NCBI GenBank assembly: GCA_947497905.1
Contig: CANMIH010000018.1
Coordinates: 1 to 64,000 of the forward strand
Direction of reading: 5' to 3'
From: an uncultured Pelagimonas sp.
Lineage (GTDB): Bacteria > Pseudomonadota > Alphaproteobacteria > Rhodobacterales > Rhodobacteraceae
DNA length: 64,000 nucleotides
Below the pieces are notes generated by a model that did no database searches, was not told where the DNA came from, and saw nothing but the letters and a program-made list of their open reading frames with translations. Made by a program: the position numbers and the translations under genes. Numbering within the stretch: the stretch's first letter is position 1; every line of letters begins with the position of its first letter. Below, in pieces: positions 38,785 through 48,432 of this stretch.

Positions 38785-40275
38785 ATGTCCAAACCCAGAA
38801 TTGCGATAGCCGGGTTTCAACATGAAACCAATTGTTTCGGCGTGACCAAAGCGGGCTTGGCAGAGTTTGAAATGGCGGACTCTTGGCCCGAGATGCTGAC
38901 GGGTGACCGCGTCATTTCCGAAACCCGCGGTATGAACCTGCCCATTGCTGGTTTTGCTGCGGCGGCCGAAGTGGCGGATATGGATGTTGTGCCCCTCCTC
39001 TGGTGTGCGGCCGAGCCATCCGCGCATGTCACTGATGAGGCATTTGATACGATTTTGGGTATGATTTTGGACGGGTTGAAAGCAGCCGGGCCGCTTGATG
39101 GAGTGTTTCTAGACCTGCATGGCGCAATGGTCACCGAAAGTTTCGCAGACGGTGAAGGTGAACTTCTGCGCCGGATCCGCGCACTGATCGGTGAGACAAT
39201 TCCTTTGGTCGCAAGCCTTGATTTACACGCGAATGTCTCATCAGATATGTATGAACTCGCTGATTATCTGGCGATTTTTCGTACCTACCCACATCTCGAT
39301 ATGGCGGACACTGGCGCGCGATGTTTGCCTGTGCTGCAACGCTTGTTGCGAGGAGACACATTGAGCAAGGCCTTTCGGCAAGTGCCCTATCTCATTCCTC
39401 TGCACGCCCAATTTACGGGTGCGGCCCCCTTTGACGGCTTGTATGGCATGTTGCCAGATTTGGAAGGCAAGGGCAGCTATTGTGACATCGCTTTGGGGTT
39501 CACGGCCGCGGATTTCGCGGACACCGGCCCGTCTTGCATTGCCTATGCCGATACCCAGGCCGATGCGGATAGCGCGGCCGATCAAATCCTTGATGCTTTT
39601 CTGGCGATAGAGACGCAAATCGACCACGCCATGTTGTCGTTGGATGAGGCGGTCTTGGCAGCCCAGCATGACATGCAACGACCGCTTGTCTTGGCAGATG
39701 TACAGGACAATCCCGGGGCAGGGGGCACGGCTGACACCACTGGGTTGCTTCGGGCGCTGCTTGAGGGGAATTGCGATGGCGTTTTGATGGGGCTGTTTCA
39801 CGATGCCGAGGTGGCCGAAACTGCCCATGAGGCCGGAACAGGTGGATGTTTTCAAGCCGTTTTAGGAGGGAAAACTGGGTTAGAGAACCAAAGGCCTCTC
39901 GCATGTGAGTTCGAGGTGCTGAGCCTGAGCGACGGTCAGTGCCGCTATTCTGGAGACATGTATGGCGGAGGCATCGCAACACTGGGTAAAAGCGCGGCTC
40001 TGAGGGTGGCCGGAAGAAATCACCGGGTCGATATAGTTGTCACGAGCCTGCGAAATCAATGCCTTGATCTGGCGCAGTTTACGCATCTTGGGCTACGTCC
40101 TGAAGAATACAAAACAGTGTGCGTGAAAAGCACGGTCCATTATCGCGCGGCCTTCGACCCAATCGCTGGAGGCACCAAAGCTGTGGCCTCTCCGGGCGTT
40201 TTTGTCTGTGATTTGAAGAAAGTACCCTATCAGAACCTGCAACCTGACAAGGTCAGGTATAGAACCGCACACTGA
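38785..40275 (+). CDS. MlrC-like M81-family metallopeptidase
   Basis: 496 residues, microcystin LR degradation protein MlrC family. The N-terminal DUF1485/M81 domain includes IAIAGFQHETNCFGVTKAG, metal-site sequences DLHGAMVTE and SLDLHANVSS, and FRTYPHLDMADTG. The C-terminal MlrC domain includes DVQDNPGAGGTADTTGLLRA. MlrC finishes the breakdown of linear microcystin, but most roseobacter homologues sit with peptide importers and act on unknown substrates. Last gene of the locus; no strong terminator is seen. Confidence 0.9.
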   Translation: MSKPRIAIAGFQHETNCFGVTKAGLAEFEMADSWPEMLTGDRVISETRGMNLPIAGFAAAAEVADMDVVPLLWCAAEPSAHVTDEAFDTILGMILDGLKAAGPLDGVFLDLHGAMVTESFADGEGELLRRIRALIGETIPLVASLDLHANVSSDMYELADYLAIFRTYPHLDMADTGARCLPVLQRLLRGDTLSKAFRQVPYLIPLHAQFTGAAPFDGLYGMLPDLEGKGSYCDIALGFTAADFADTGPSCIAYADTQADADSAADQILDAFLAIETQIDHAMLSLDEAVLAAQHDMQRPLVLADVQDNPGAGGTADTTGLLRALLEGNCDGVLMGLFHDAEVAETAHEAGTGGCFQAVLGGKTGLENQRPLACEFEVLSLSDGQCRYSGDMYGGGIATLGKSAALRVAGRNHRVDIVVTSLRNQCLDLAQFTHLGLRPEEYKTVCVKSTVHYRAAFDPIAGGTKAVASPGVFVCDLKKVPYQNLQPDKVRYRTAH

Positions 40276-40600
40276 TGACTGGCAGCTTGTCACTGCCTTT
40301 AAGGTCGATGGTGCTAGCGTCAAAGCTCACCGCCGGATCCGAAGTTGCCTTGGGAGAACGGGTTGTCCTAGATGGAACTCAGATTACCGATCTGACCTCC
40401 CACAGAGTGCTCCTGTCGCCCAAGGCATGAGCATGTGAGCCGCGAACAAAAGTTGATCCACTGCCCCCTCTCGCGGACACGCGTGCAACTCCGACTATCT
40501 TCTAGCGGTCAGAAAGTCATTGGAGCGGAGCATTTCGCTAGGGGAGGTTCAAACGGCCTTCGCGCGTTTTTGGCGCCAAACCAAAAACGCGGAATATGCC
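40276..40600. other. Convergent intergenic region
   Basis: About 325 bp between the M81 peptidase (plus) and RND pump (minus) genes. A weak hairpin GGCAG (40281-40285) with CTGCC (40293-40297) followed by TTT could terminate the plus-strand operon. Nothing else recognisable; small open frames here are antisense extensions. Confidence 0.45.
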
Positions 40601-43600
40601 TTACACTGTAATGGGGCGTGGGTCTTTGACCTTTCCTTTTGGTATGAACAGAAGAAAAATCGACGGCAGCGCGAACAGAGTGAACAGTGTGCCGATGCTC
40701 ATGCCGGCGACAATGACAATCCCGATGCTGCCGCGTGCTTCAGCCCCCGGGCCTTCGACCAGCAATAAGGGAAAGTGCCCAACGATGGTGGCGCATGTGG
40801 TCATCAAGATGGCTTGTAGCCGTGACTGAGCACCCTCAATAATCGCGGTGGTGCGGTCTTTGCCCTGTTCAATCAGATGATTGGCAAACTCTGTAATCAG
40901 AATCCCGTTTTTGGCCACCAGTCCAACAAGGGTGATGATGCCGATCTGCGAATAGATGTTGATCGACGTCAGCCCGAGGAATGCGATCATAACGGCGCCT
41001 GACAGAGCAAGCGGTACAGAGCCTAGCAGGATAATCATCGGCGAACGGAAGCTGTTGAATTGCAACACCAGCGCCAGATATACCACCACCAATGAGATGA
41101 GCATCGTGATAACGAGGCTGTTGGCCTCTTGTTTGATCTGACGCGACACCCCGGCATAGTCAATTGTGTACCCTTCGGGGAGGATATCAACGGCCGCTGC
41201 TTCGAGCGCCTGAAGCGCCTGAGCCTTGGTGGTTCCGGGCATCACGCCACCAGTCACGCGGAACGAACGTTGCTGATCGAACTTGCCCAAAACACGCGGC
41301 TGCGCCACAACACGAATGTCTGCGAGAGTGCTCAATGGCACCTGGGTTCCATCGTTCAGGCGGATGCTGAGCGCTGCAAAGGCTGCGGGGTCTGAGCGAA
41401 ACGCCCCGGCAGCCATGGGGATGACCTGATAGGCGCGTCCGTCCGCGTCAAACCGATTGACATACCGGTCTGAGAGTAGTGTCGACAGTTGGGTCGAAAT
41501 CGCCCGGCTGGTCAACCCAAGCTCAGCAAGGCGTGGGTGGTTGTAGTCCAGCTGAACCACCGGCAGGTCGGTTTTCAGATCCGTGTCTACGTAAAGAAAC
41601 TTTCCGCTCTCGAATCCAGTTGCAAGAAAGGCATAGGCCAACCCCTGCATCTCGCTGTAATCGCCCGGTCCTTTGACAACCATTTCCACGTCAAACTGTC
41701 CCGCTGTTGGCAGGGCGCCCCCGACAAATGGCAGGGCCTTAAGCTCGCCCAACTGGCCAAGGGCCCCATAGAATTGGGGCATGATATCTTTGACGTTCTG
41801 GTCGCGTTCGTGGAACTCTTTGAACACGATGCCACCAAATCCACCTTCCTTGGTGACAATTTGCCAAAAGCTCTCGGCGCCCGGCAGAGACAAACCCAGA
41901 TCCACCAGTTTATCCATGCCGGCGTTTGTTGCCTCAAGTGAACTGCCGGGGGCGGATTGAACCACAACGCTGATCATGCCCTGATCCTCAACTGGGGCCA
42001 GTTCTTTTGCTGAAAACACGTAAAAAGGTGCCACCAGCAGCGAGAAAACCAGAGAAAATACAAGGATTTGCCCCCGCCAGTGCAGCATATGCCGCAATGC
42101 CGCCGCGTAGGCCTGCGCGAGGCGGTCGAACAGGGCGTTGACCCGACGGGTCAGCCAGGGGTCGTCACCGCCACCACTGGTGAGATACGCGCTCATGAGG
42201 GGCGACAGAACCACCGCGACGATCCCTGACATCAGGATTGCAATGGCAATGGTGAAAGCGAACTCGCGAAACAACGCACCGGACAACCCTGCGGTAAATC
42301 CGATTGGGATGAAAACTGCCGCAAGCGTGAAGGTCATGGCAACGATGGGGGCAAACAACTGGCGCGAACTGAGCAACGCGGCCTCAATGCCAGATTTCCC
42401 AGCCCGTTTGTGCCGAGCCACATTCTCAACCACGACAATGGCATCATCCACGACCAGCCCAACAGACAGCACAATCGCAAGGATCGTCAGAAGGTTCAGG
42501 GTAAACCCAAACGCATACATCGCCATCATGGCGCCCAAAATGGACAAGGGGATCGCCACAAGCGGCACAAGGGCGGCGCGCAGTGACCCCATCATCAGCA
42601 ATATGACCAATCCGACGAGGACAACAGTTTCCGCCAAGGTCTTGAATATCTCGGTCAGGGCGGCCCGCATGTAGTCTGTGCTGTCGTAGACGATGGAAAT
42701 GGCCATACCGGCGGGCAGGCCAGCGTTGATCTCATCCAGCAGAACATAGAGTTCGTCACCAATGGCAATCTCATTTGCGCCGGGCAGCGGCCAAATCGAC
42801 AGAAAGACCAGTTTTTCCTTTTCGGTTCTGGCGTCCAGCGGGGTGATATCCTCACCCATCTCAACCTGAGCGACATCTGACAGCTTGAGCGAGTAGCCAT
42901 CCAGATCGCGTAATACGAGGTTCTGAAAATCCTCAGCGGTACGCAGGCTCGAGTTGGTCAGAATGTTCAGCTTTTGCTGGCTGCCTTCCAAGTTACCAAT
43001 CGCCGCTACCAAGTTGTTGTTTTGTAGCGCCGCCATAACCTCTTCTATAGGCATATTGACCGCCTTGAGTTTCGGCAGGTCCAGCCAGATGCGCAAAGCA
43101 GGTTTGCGGCCGCCTTCTAAGCCAACGCGCTGTACCCCGGTGATCGAAGACAAAACGGGCAGAACATTTCTGTCCAGATAATCGGTCACCTCATGACGTT
43201 GCCAATAGGGCGTAGACGCAGACAGATAAAACGCTGCGGCAGATCGGTCGGCGCGTTTCACCGATACCGCAGGGTTGTCTGCCCCCGCGGGTAACTCTGA
43301 GCGTACTTTGTTCAGTTCAGCTGAGAGCTGGGCCATGGCCCGAGCACTGTCTTCGCCAAGTTTCAGCCAAGCTGTAACAGTGCTTTGTCCTGAAACCGTG
43401 TTGGAATCGACATAGTCCAGCCCTTCGATTGCGGTGGTCGCTTTCTCGATGGGATCGGTGATGAAGCCTTGAACCACCTCAGCGGAGGCCCCGGTGAAAT
43501 GGGTGCTGACCTCAATGGCGGCACTTTCGATGACGGGAAACTGGACAACCGGAACCCGCAGGGCGGCAAACATGCCACCAAACAAGACAACCAAAGCCAG

Positions 43601-43639
43601 CACAGCAGACACAACAGGCCTGCGGACAAAGATTTCCAT
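40601..43639 (-). CDS. RND efflux transporter permease subunit
   Basis: 1012 residues, AcrB/MexB (HAE1) type. It has the N-terminal MEIFVRRPVVSAVLAL helix, two large periplasmic loops and twelve membrane segments. The proton-relay segment SVGLVVDDAIVVVENVARH (two adjacent Asp) is intact. It exports drugs, detergents or similar compounds using the proton gradient. The adaptor gene is 12 bp upstream; no outer membrane factor gene is in this operon, so the pump must borrow one. Divergent from a LysR regulator. Confidence 0.95.
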   Translation of the reverse strand: MEIFVRRPVVSAVLALVVLFGGMFAALRVPVVQFPVIESAAIEVSTHFTGASAEVVQGFITDPIEKATTAIEGLDYVDSNTVSGQSTVTAWLKLGEDSARAMAQLSAELNKVRSELPAGADNPAVSVKRADRSAAAFYLSASTPYWQRHEVTDYLDRNVLPVLSSITGVQRVGLEGGRKPALRIWLDLPKLKAVNMPIEEVMAALQNNNLVAAIGNLEGSQQKLNILTNSSLRTAEDFQNLVLRDLDGYSLKLSDVAQVEMGEDITPLDARTEKEKLVFLSIWPLPGANEIAIGDELYVLLDEINAGLPAGMAISIVYDSTDYMRAALTEIFKTLAETVVLVGLVILLMMGSLRAALVPLVAIPLSILGAMMAMYAFGFTLNLLTILAIVLSVGLVVDDAIVVVENVARHKRAGKSGIEAALLSSRQLFAPIVAMTFTLAAVFIPIGFTAGLSGALFREFAFTIAIAILMSGIVAVVLSPLMSAYLTSGGGDDPWLTRRVNALFDRLAQAYAAALRHMLHWRGQILVFSLVFSLLVAPFYVFSAKELAPVEDQGMISVVVQSAPGSSLEATNAGMDKLVDLGLSLPGAESFWQIVTKEGGFGGIVFKEFHERDQNVKDIMPQFYGALGQLGELKALPFVGGALPTAGQFDVEMVVKGPGDYSEMQGLAYAFLATGFESGKFLYVDTDLKTDLPVVQLDYNHPRLAELGLTSRAISTQLSTLLSDRYVNRFDADGRAYQVIPMAAGAFRSDPAAFAALSIRLNDGTQVPLSTLADIRVVAQPRVLGKFDQQRSFRVTGGVMPGTTKAQALQALEAAAVDILPEGYTIDYAGVSRQIKQEANSLVITMLISLVVVYLALVLQFNSFRSPMIILLGSVPLALSGAVMIAFLGLTSINIYSQIGIITLVGLVAKNGILITEFANHLIEQGKDRTTAIIEGAQSRLQAILMTTCATIVGHFPLLLVEGPGAEARGSIGIVIVAGMSIGTLFTLFALPSIFLLFIPKGKVKDPRPITV

Positions 43640-43651
43640 GAGTTTTCTCTT

Positions 43652-44758
43652 TTACCAGTTGCCGGTTTGCTCGGAGGTGTCCGGAAGATCGTCGACCACA
43701 TAGGTCAGCACACCGGGGTATAATTTGAATGCACCGTCCGTGGCGACGTGATCTCCGTCCGCCAATCCTTGGGCAATCAACACCCGCTCGCCCATGTAAT
43801 GCACCTGAGCAACGGTTTGCGGCTTGGCGCGAAAGGCTCCGGTTTGATCGGTTGCTTCCAGTAGATTGACAAATGGCCCATAGGTTCCGGACTGCAGCGC
43901 CGAAACCGGCAGATCAACTACGTCAAGCGGTGCACTCAAAGTGAGACCGACCTCGACAAAACTGCCATGTGTCAGGCTCTCTTCTGTGGTTTCCATGCGC
44001 GCGCGATAAAGTCGGGTGCGCGTGTCTGACGCAATTTCAGCGTCTCGCGAGATGATCTTCCCCAGCAACGCGGGCTCAGCGCCCACAAAGACCTGTATTT
44101 CATCGCCCAATTTGAGTTCGCCCAGGAACTGCGGCAGCCGGAAATCAACCCAAAGTACATCACTTTGATGGGTGATCTGAGCGACCTCGCTTCCGATCAT
44201 GAGATATTGACCTACTGTCAATTGACCAGGTTTCGTTACCCCGGAAAAGGGCGCTAAGATGGTCTTTTGTGCGATGTTCTGTTCGATGACCCGCATTGCG
44301 GAAAAGGCGATGTCATAACTCGCTTGTGCCTGATCTAGCCGAACCTTGTTGGCATTGCCGCGCTCGTACAGGGTCTCGGCGCGCGCAAGATCCAGTTTGG
44401 CCAGTTCGACCTCAGCCCGGGCGCCAATCAACCGGGCCTGTTCACTCGCAATATCAAGCTGAACCAACATTTGACCGGCAACAACGGGCTCCCCCGGCTC
44501 AAAACCCAGTTCAACAATACGGCCCGCATGTTCGCTTTGCAGAACGACTCTTTGCGGCACGATGACCTCTGCGGACAATCGAGTAACCGGCGAAAACTGT
44601 GTGACTTTGGCGGTGAGGGCTTCGACACTTTCGGTATGTTCTGGATAGCTTTCTCCGGCGGCAATAGCCGCCTCGATCTGGCTAAATTTCACATATCCCA
44701 GGCCGCCAATCACGCAGCCCAATAGGCAGGCCACAATGACCCATCGCAGGAAAATCAT
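43652..44758 (-). CDS. RND efflux periplasmic adaptor subunit
   Basis: 368 residues, HlyD/AcrA family. One N-terminal hydrophobic anchor (FLRWVIVACLLGCVIGGLGYV region, residues 3-23), a lipoyl half-motif (LGFEPGEPVVAGQMLVQLD), a short coiled-coil hairpin and a beta-barrel domain are evident. The anchor lacks a clear lipobox-cleavage context (the Cys residues sit in the middle of the helix), so a membrane anchor is more likely than a lipoprotein. It couples the RND permease to an outer membrane channel. Confidence 0.92.
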   Translation of the reverse strand: MIFLRWVIVACLLGCVIGGLGYVKFSQIEAAIAAGESYPEHTESVEALTAKVTQFSPVTRLSAEVIVPQRVVLQSEHAGRIVELGFEPGEPVVAGQMLVQLDIASEQARLIGARAEVELAKLDLARAETLYERGNANKVRLDQAQASYDIAFSAMRVIEQNIAQKTILAPFSGVTKPGQLTVGQYLMIGSEVAQITHQSDVLWVDFRLPQFLGELKLGDEIQVFVGAEPALLGKIISRDAEIASDTRTRLYRARMETTEESLTHGSFVEVGLTLSAPLDVVDLPVSALQSGTYGPFVNLLEATDQTGAFRAKPQTVAQVHYMGERVLIAQGLADGDHVATDGAFKLYPGVLTYVVDDLPDTSEQTGNW

Positions 44759-44825
44759 GAATGTCTCCTTGTTTGCTCGCGCCGAGCATTGACGCGTCGA
44801 CCTTTGCGACCGTCATCGAAATCGT

Positions 44826-45272
44826 TCAGAGGTGACGAAACACCATGGCAGCTAGGATCACGCCCCAAATTCCCATGGAAATGTGTGACCACATTGCAAT
44901 GTTGCGAGCCAGAACTGAGCGGAGATTGCCGTCTTCCATCTGTTCTGTGGCTTTGAGCAGTTTGCGCCAACCCCTGCTAACCGGCCAGGCACCAATAAGG
45001 AACAAGACGATGGCCAAGGTTGCGCCAATTTGGACGGCAATCGGAGCGGTTTCCCAGTCTCCGGTCAAAGAGACAAGCCACATGCCCGTGGACAGTGTCA
45101 TCACACCAGAGAGGGCCCCCATGACGGATAACAATTTGACGCTTCGGGTTGAGAGCGCGTTTTGACCACCTCGTGCCAGTGCCTTGGCCAAGCGGCCTGA
45201 TGTTGCGTTTTGGCTGAGCCAGATTGCAGCGAACAAGATATGCAAAAAACGGGCAAGAAGATATGCGTCCAT
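44826..45272 (-). CDS. Small four-helix membrane protein, function unknown
   Basis: 148 residues with four predicted membrane segments (about 5-22, 45-68, 80-100, 128-147). The opening LLARFLHILFAAIWLSQNA and the charged loop WPVSRGWRKLLKATEQMEDGN resemble the loose DUF2269/CopD-like group of small integral membrane proteins, but the match is by general appearance. It is the first gene transcribed towards the RND pump, 67 bp before the adaptor, so it may be co-regulated with it. Confidence 0.65.
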   Translation of the reverse strand: MDAYLLARFLHILFAAIWLSQNATSGRLAKALARGGQNALSTRSVKLLSVMGALSGVMTLSTGMWLVSLTGDWETAPIAVQIGATLAIVLFLIGAWPVSRGWRKLLKATEQMEDGNLRSVLARNIAMWSHISMGIWGVILAAMVFRHL

Positions 45273-45351
45273 GGCGACCTCGTGGAAAATCTCGGCCTCA
45301 GCTCGAGTGGTTTCTTGTCAGATGCGCTGCATAGCACTGTTCAAAATGGCG

Positions 45352-45361
45352 AGAAATTTCT
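45352..45361. promoter_or_regulatory. AGAAATTTCT palindrome, candidate LysR box
   Basis: A perfect 10-bp palindrome in the 126-bp gap between the divergent membrane-protein/RND operon and the LysR gene, 38 bp before the LysR start. This is where a LysR-type site for autoregulation and pump control would be expected. Confidence 0.35.
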
Positions 45362-45398
45362 ATATTCGCAAAGCTGATGTCAAAAAAATGGACGTATA

Positions 45399-46289
45399 AT
45401 GGCACGCTTCCCCAGCGCAGATCGCCTTTTGGAATTCAAAGCCATTGTTGAGGCTGGGAATATTTCTCAGGCGTCCGAGCAGCTTGGCCTCACGCGTCCG
45501 ACGTTAAGTCGCCGGTTGACCGAACTTGAAGACGCGCTCGATCTCAGATTGCTGCAACGCACAACCCGCGAACTCTATCTGACGCCCGCTGGCAAAGAGC
45601 TTTACATGCGGGCCGAACGCATTGCGGCGGATATCGAAACAACCTGGCAGGTCATGAAACAGCACGATCATGAGCCCCGCGGGCCGCTTAAAATATCTGT
45701 TCCGGAGAGCGAGTTTGCTGCCGCCCCGCTGTTTACGGATTTTGCTCTCGAGTTTCCAAAGGTTGAACTGGATGTTGTGGTGACCAACCGGCGAACAGAC
45801 ATCCGCGAAGCAGGTATCGATGTTGCGCTGGTGTTTGGCGATGTGACCGACAGCTCTTTGATCGTCAAAAGCATTTTCACGAACAAGAATTTTGCCATGG
45901 CCACACGTGGCTATCTCGAACGCAAAGGCACGCCGCAATCACCCAAAGATCTTGAAGCCCATGACTGTATTGTTCTTCGTGGTTCGGATGGACTGCCCCA
46001 GCTGCGCTGGCCGTTGACCTCAGGCGGGTCCGTCAAAGTTCATCCCCGAATGCTTACAGCGGGGTTCCTTCTGATGGTTCAGGCCGTCAACAAAGGCCTT
46101 GGTATAGGCGTACTGCCTCAAAATATGCTGACCAAAAATCCGGAGCTCGTAGCACTTTTCCCTGAAAGCCTCTGCCGCGTGTCGCAGCTCAAGCTGGTCT
46201 ATGTCGAACGCAAGTATCAACAGCCTCACGTCCGGGCATTCATCGAACGCTCGGAACAATTTTGGAAGACGTGGTTGTTGTCGTGGTAG
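45399..46289 (+). CDS. LysR-family transcriptional regulator
   Basis: 296 residues. N-terminal winged HTH (FKAIVEAGNISQASEQLGLTRPTLSRRLTELEDAL spans about 14-48) and a LysR substrate-binding domain. It is divergent from the RND efflux operon, so it most likely controls that pump. A TATAAT-like string overlaps the start region and no strong ribosome binding site is visible, so the exact start is uncertain. Confidence 0.9.
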   Translation: MARFPSADRLLEFKAIVEAGNISQASEQLGLTRPTLSRRLTELEDALDLRLLQRTTRELYLTPAGKELYMRAERIAADIETTWQVMKQHDHEPRGPLKISVPESEFAAAPLFTDFALEFPKVELDVVVTNRRTDIREAGIDVALVFGDVTDSSLIVKSIFTNKNFAMATRGYLERKGTPQSPKDLEAHDCIVLRGSDGLPQLRWPLTSGGSVKVHPRMLTAGFLLMVQAVNKGLGIGVLPQNMLTKNPELVALFPESLCRVSQLKLVYVERKYQQPHVRAFIERSEQFWKTWLLSW

Positions 46290-46493
46290 GCCGATTGCGA
46301 CAGATGACAAACGCATCTTTTCGCTGATGATCCTCTATATGTTGGGGCGAAAGAGTAAGCGCCTTCAGTAAGTTGAAACTTCTTGACCGCCTCGGCTTCG
46401 CGCGCCAGCGTCACGCAATATAACCTAGCCGATTTGGCGCGTTCCGTTTCGTTGAGCACGTGGTGACGAATTGGAAAAACAACAATTAAATCA

Positions 46494-46952
46494 GTGCATA
46501 TTTTCAAGAGCGGTATGATTTTCTGCGGCACTCAGCGTGCGATCCTACGCAGGGATGTGCGGATCGTTGGCCAGAAAATTGATCAGATCGCTAAGGATTT
46601 TCAGGCTGCACCCGGTGACATTGTCGACGATACCTCGGGTCGGATTCTGTCGCCGGGCCTGATCGATATGCATGTTCACGCTTATCACCACGGCCATCTT
46701 CTAAGTCTTGATGTGGATACTGTTGCAGCGACTTCGGGGACGACTACGTTTGTTGATGCGGGTACTTGTGGCATTCTGCAATTTACCGCGTTTCGTGAAT
46801 ATGTCATAAAGCGTGCCAGATCACGGATTTTTGCGGAACAGACCTACCAAGCAGGCAGCTTGCTCGATCCAGCCGCTGCATCCGCAGAGCAAGAGTTTCC
46901 AGCTTTTATGGACAAGGCGATACCTTGGAAGAATTATGGAAACGGTGCGTAG
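46494..46952 (+). pseudogene. Truncated amidohydrolase (dihydroorotase-like), 3' end lost
   Basis: A GTG start and about 110 residues that look like the N-terminus of an amidohydrolase/deacetylase metallohydrolase: metal motif in GLIDMHVHAYHHG and the strand SGTTTFVDAGTCG. Family members have about 400 residues. After roughly residue 115 the sequence changes to an unrelated tail (EQTYQAGSLLDPAAASAEQE) and stops at 46952, 25 bp before an IS remnant. The catalytic half is gone, so it cannot be active. Confidence 0.7.
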
Positions 46953-46976
46953 GCTCGGTTCCGTCATTGATTTGCT

Positions 46977-47359
46977 CGTGTCACGGTTTGATGCCGTCCC
47001 CAGTGCTCGTTTCGGCCACTTTCCGTTCGAATGCGACCGGGCTTTTCCCGCCCAATGCTGAATGCAGTCTGCGCGGATTCTAGAAGCCGTTGATGTACTG
47101 GAAGATCGCTTTTTAATGTCTCGGTGTGTTGGCCATGACCCGCGCCAGAACAATCATGCCGTCTCGCTGCCTGTGACTGGCAGGGTGGCAGCAATAGGCC
47201 CGCAAACCAGGTTCACTGACAGCGAACACATCGCGCATCCGCTGGTCAGTGCGATCCGCACCGCATCAGCGCGGAACTCGTCCGTCCGTTTCAGTCCCAT
47301 AGTTGGTCTCCTTTGCTGCAAGAAATGCTATCAAAGGAGACGCATCAAACCGTGACACG
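46977..47359 (-). mobile_element. Decayed IS3-family insertion sequence with internal deletions
   Basis: Terminal inverted repeats of 18 bp, CGTGTCACGGTTTGATGC at 46977-46994 and its complement at 47342-47359. On the minus strand, an orfA start (MGLKRTDEFRADAVRIALTSG) begins about 47300. It jumps to an orfB-like piece (FAVSEPGLRAYCCHPASHRQ), then to the orfB C-terminus (QYINGF, a stop codon, then NPRRLHSALGGKSPVAFERK). The stop replaces the usual Tyr of the FYN motif. The element is 383 bp, about a third of a normal IS3 member, so it cannot transpose on its own. Confidence 0.82.
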
Positions 47360-47477
47360 TCCATCTCGTGAGGTTTGCTAAACCGTGCACGCTGATGTGG
47401 TGGTGGTTCTTAGTCGCTATCGGCAGATTAACCGAAGTGAACATTCCCATCGCCAATACGGCCAGTTGCTTGATCGC

Positions 47478-47521
47478 AAAAAAACCACGCCCCAAAAAGC
47501 CTCCGGAACGAGGCGCGGTTT
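47478..47521 (-). terminator. Intrinsic terminator of the dimethylargininase gene
   Basis: On the minus strand, GCCTC and GAGGC (47510-47514 and 47499-47503) form a hairpin followed by TTTTT. A longer stem, 47512-47521 with 47482-47491 (one mismatch), is followed by a 7-base T-run at 47484-47478. It begins 25 bp after the ddaH stop. Confidence 0.75.
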
Positions 47522-47546
47522 GTTAAAATGGCTAAGTTGAGAAATA

Positions 47547-48344
47547 TCAATTGGAGGGCGGTGAGAAACGGAGAGACAAGCAGGACATACCGCCATCCAG
47601 TTTCCCGGCTTCGGAATTGCCAATGATGCGCACCTCATAGCCTTCAGCGCGCAACATGGCCTCAGTTTTCGGGAAGCCTGCAGGCATCAGGACAAGATTG
47701 TTGAACCGGATCGAATTGGCGCAGGGCTCTTCTCCTTTCGCAGTGAGCAACACGCGGTAGCCGTCAAAGCAACCTGTCGCGGCTAGACGCGAGGTTGACA
47801 GGATCGTCTTGTTATCCAGCAATGAACAATCGGTTTTGAAGTGCAAAACACCCTCGGGGGTTTGCAGCTCACGCACGGTGTATCCCCAGGGGGCAACCAG
47901 TGTGCGCAACTCATCAATCCCGGCGCTATCGGTACGTGCCGAGGTGCCGACAAGAATTTCGCTTTCGGTGGTCAGGATGTCACCGCCGTCAATAAACCCG
48001 GGGCCGGAAATGCGGTGAACTTTGCCGTAAATGTCTTCCAGCACAGGTGCCATTTTGTCCGCCTCATCCATACGTGACGGGGTACCAGGGCGCATTGCGA
48101 TGGCGCCTTCTGGCAGGCACAGGGCCGCGTCTTCCACAAAAACAGAATCGGGAAACTCTTCCAGTGGGTCGAGTGTGACAACTGTCGCACCGGTGCTTTC
48201 AAGAGCGCTGACATAATCGGCGTGATGTTCAAGGAACAGCTGCAAATCTGGGGCACCGGTATCTACCGTGCGCAGGCCATCGGTCACGGATTCCCCGGGT
48301 TTTCGGGTCACCGCATGTGTGAAGTTGTACGAACGACTGGACAT
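47547..48344 (-). CDS. ddaH: Dimethylarginine dimethylaminohydrolase (dimethylargininase)
   Basis: 265 residues, amidinotransferase fold. The start MSSRSYNFTHAVTRKPGES is typical. The catalytic Cys is in the C-terminal GGMSCLSLRF, the active-site His in VLHFKTDCSLLD, and substrate-binding acidic residues in FPDSVFVEDAAL. It hydrolyses asymmetric N-methylated arginines to citrulline and dimethylamine or methylamine. Divergent from an amino-acid ABC importer across a twin operator (48415-48450), which suggests joint regulation and import of methylarginines or related amino acids. The frame stays open upstream to 48860, but ATG 48344 gives the family N-terminus. Confidence 0.9.
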   Translation of the reverse strand: MSSRSYNFTHAVTRKPGESVTDGLRTVDTGAPDLQLFLEHHADYVSALESTGATVVTLDPLEEFPDSVFVEDAALCLPEGAIAMRPGTPSRMDEADKMAPVLEDIYGKVHRISGPGFIDGGDILTTESEILVGTSARTDSAGIDELRTLVAPWGYTVRELQTPEGVLHFKTDCSLLDNKTILSTSRLAATGCFDGYRVLLTAKGEEPCANSIRFNNLVLMPAGFPKTEAMLRAEGYEVRIIGNSEAGKLDGGMSCLSLRFSPPSN

Positions 48345-48391
48345 GAGAAATCTCCATTTTTTGGCCGAAGCAGGTCCTCTGCTGCGGGGAT

Positions 48392-48432
48392 TTGACAGGG
48401 GTGTTGACTCTCGATTTATACAGATGCATAAA
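48392..48432 (+). promoter_or_regulatory. Candidate promoter(s) of the amino-acid importer
   Basis: TTGACA at 48392-48397 with TTTATA 17 bp later (48415-48420), and TTGACT at 48404-48409 with CATAAA 17 bp later (48427-48432). Both -10 candidates fall inside the twin operator, so bound repressor would block either. The ATG is at 48468. Confidence 0.5.

Noticed and set aside
47062-47355. 97-codon plus-strand frame over the IS remnant
   Set aside because: It is antisense to the orfA/orfB pieces and spans the inverted repeat.
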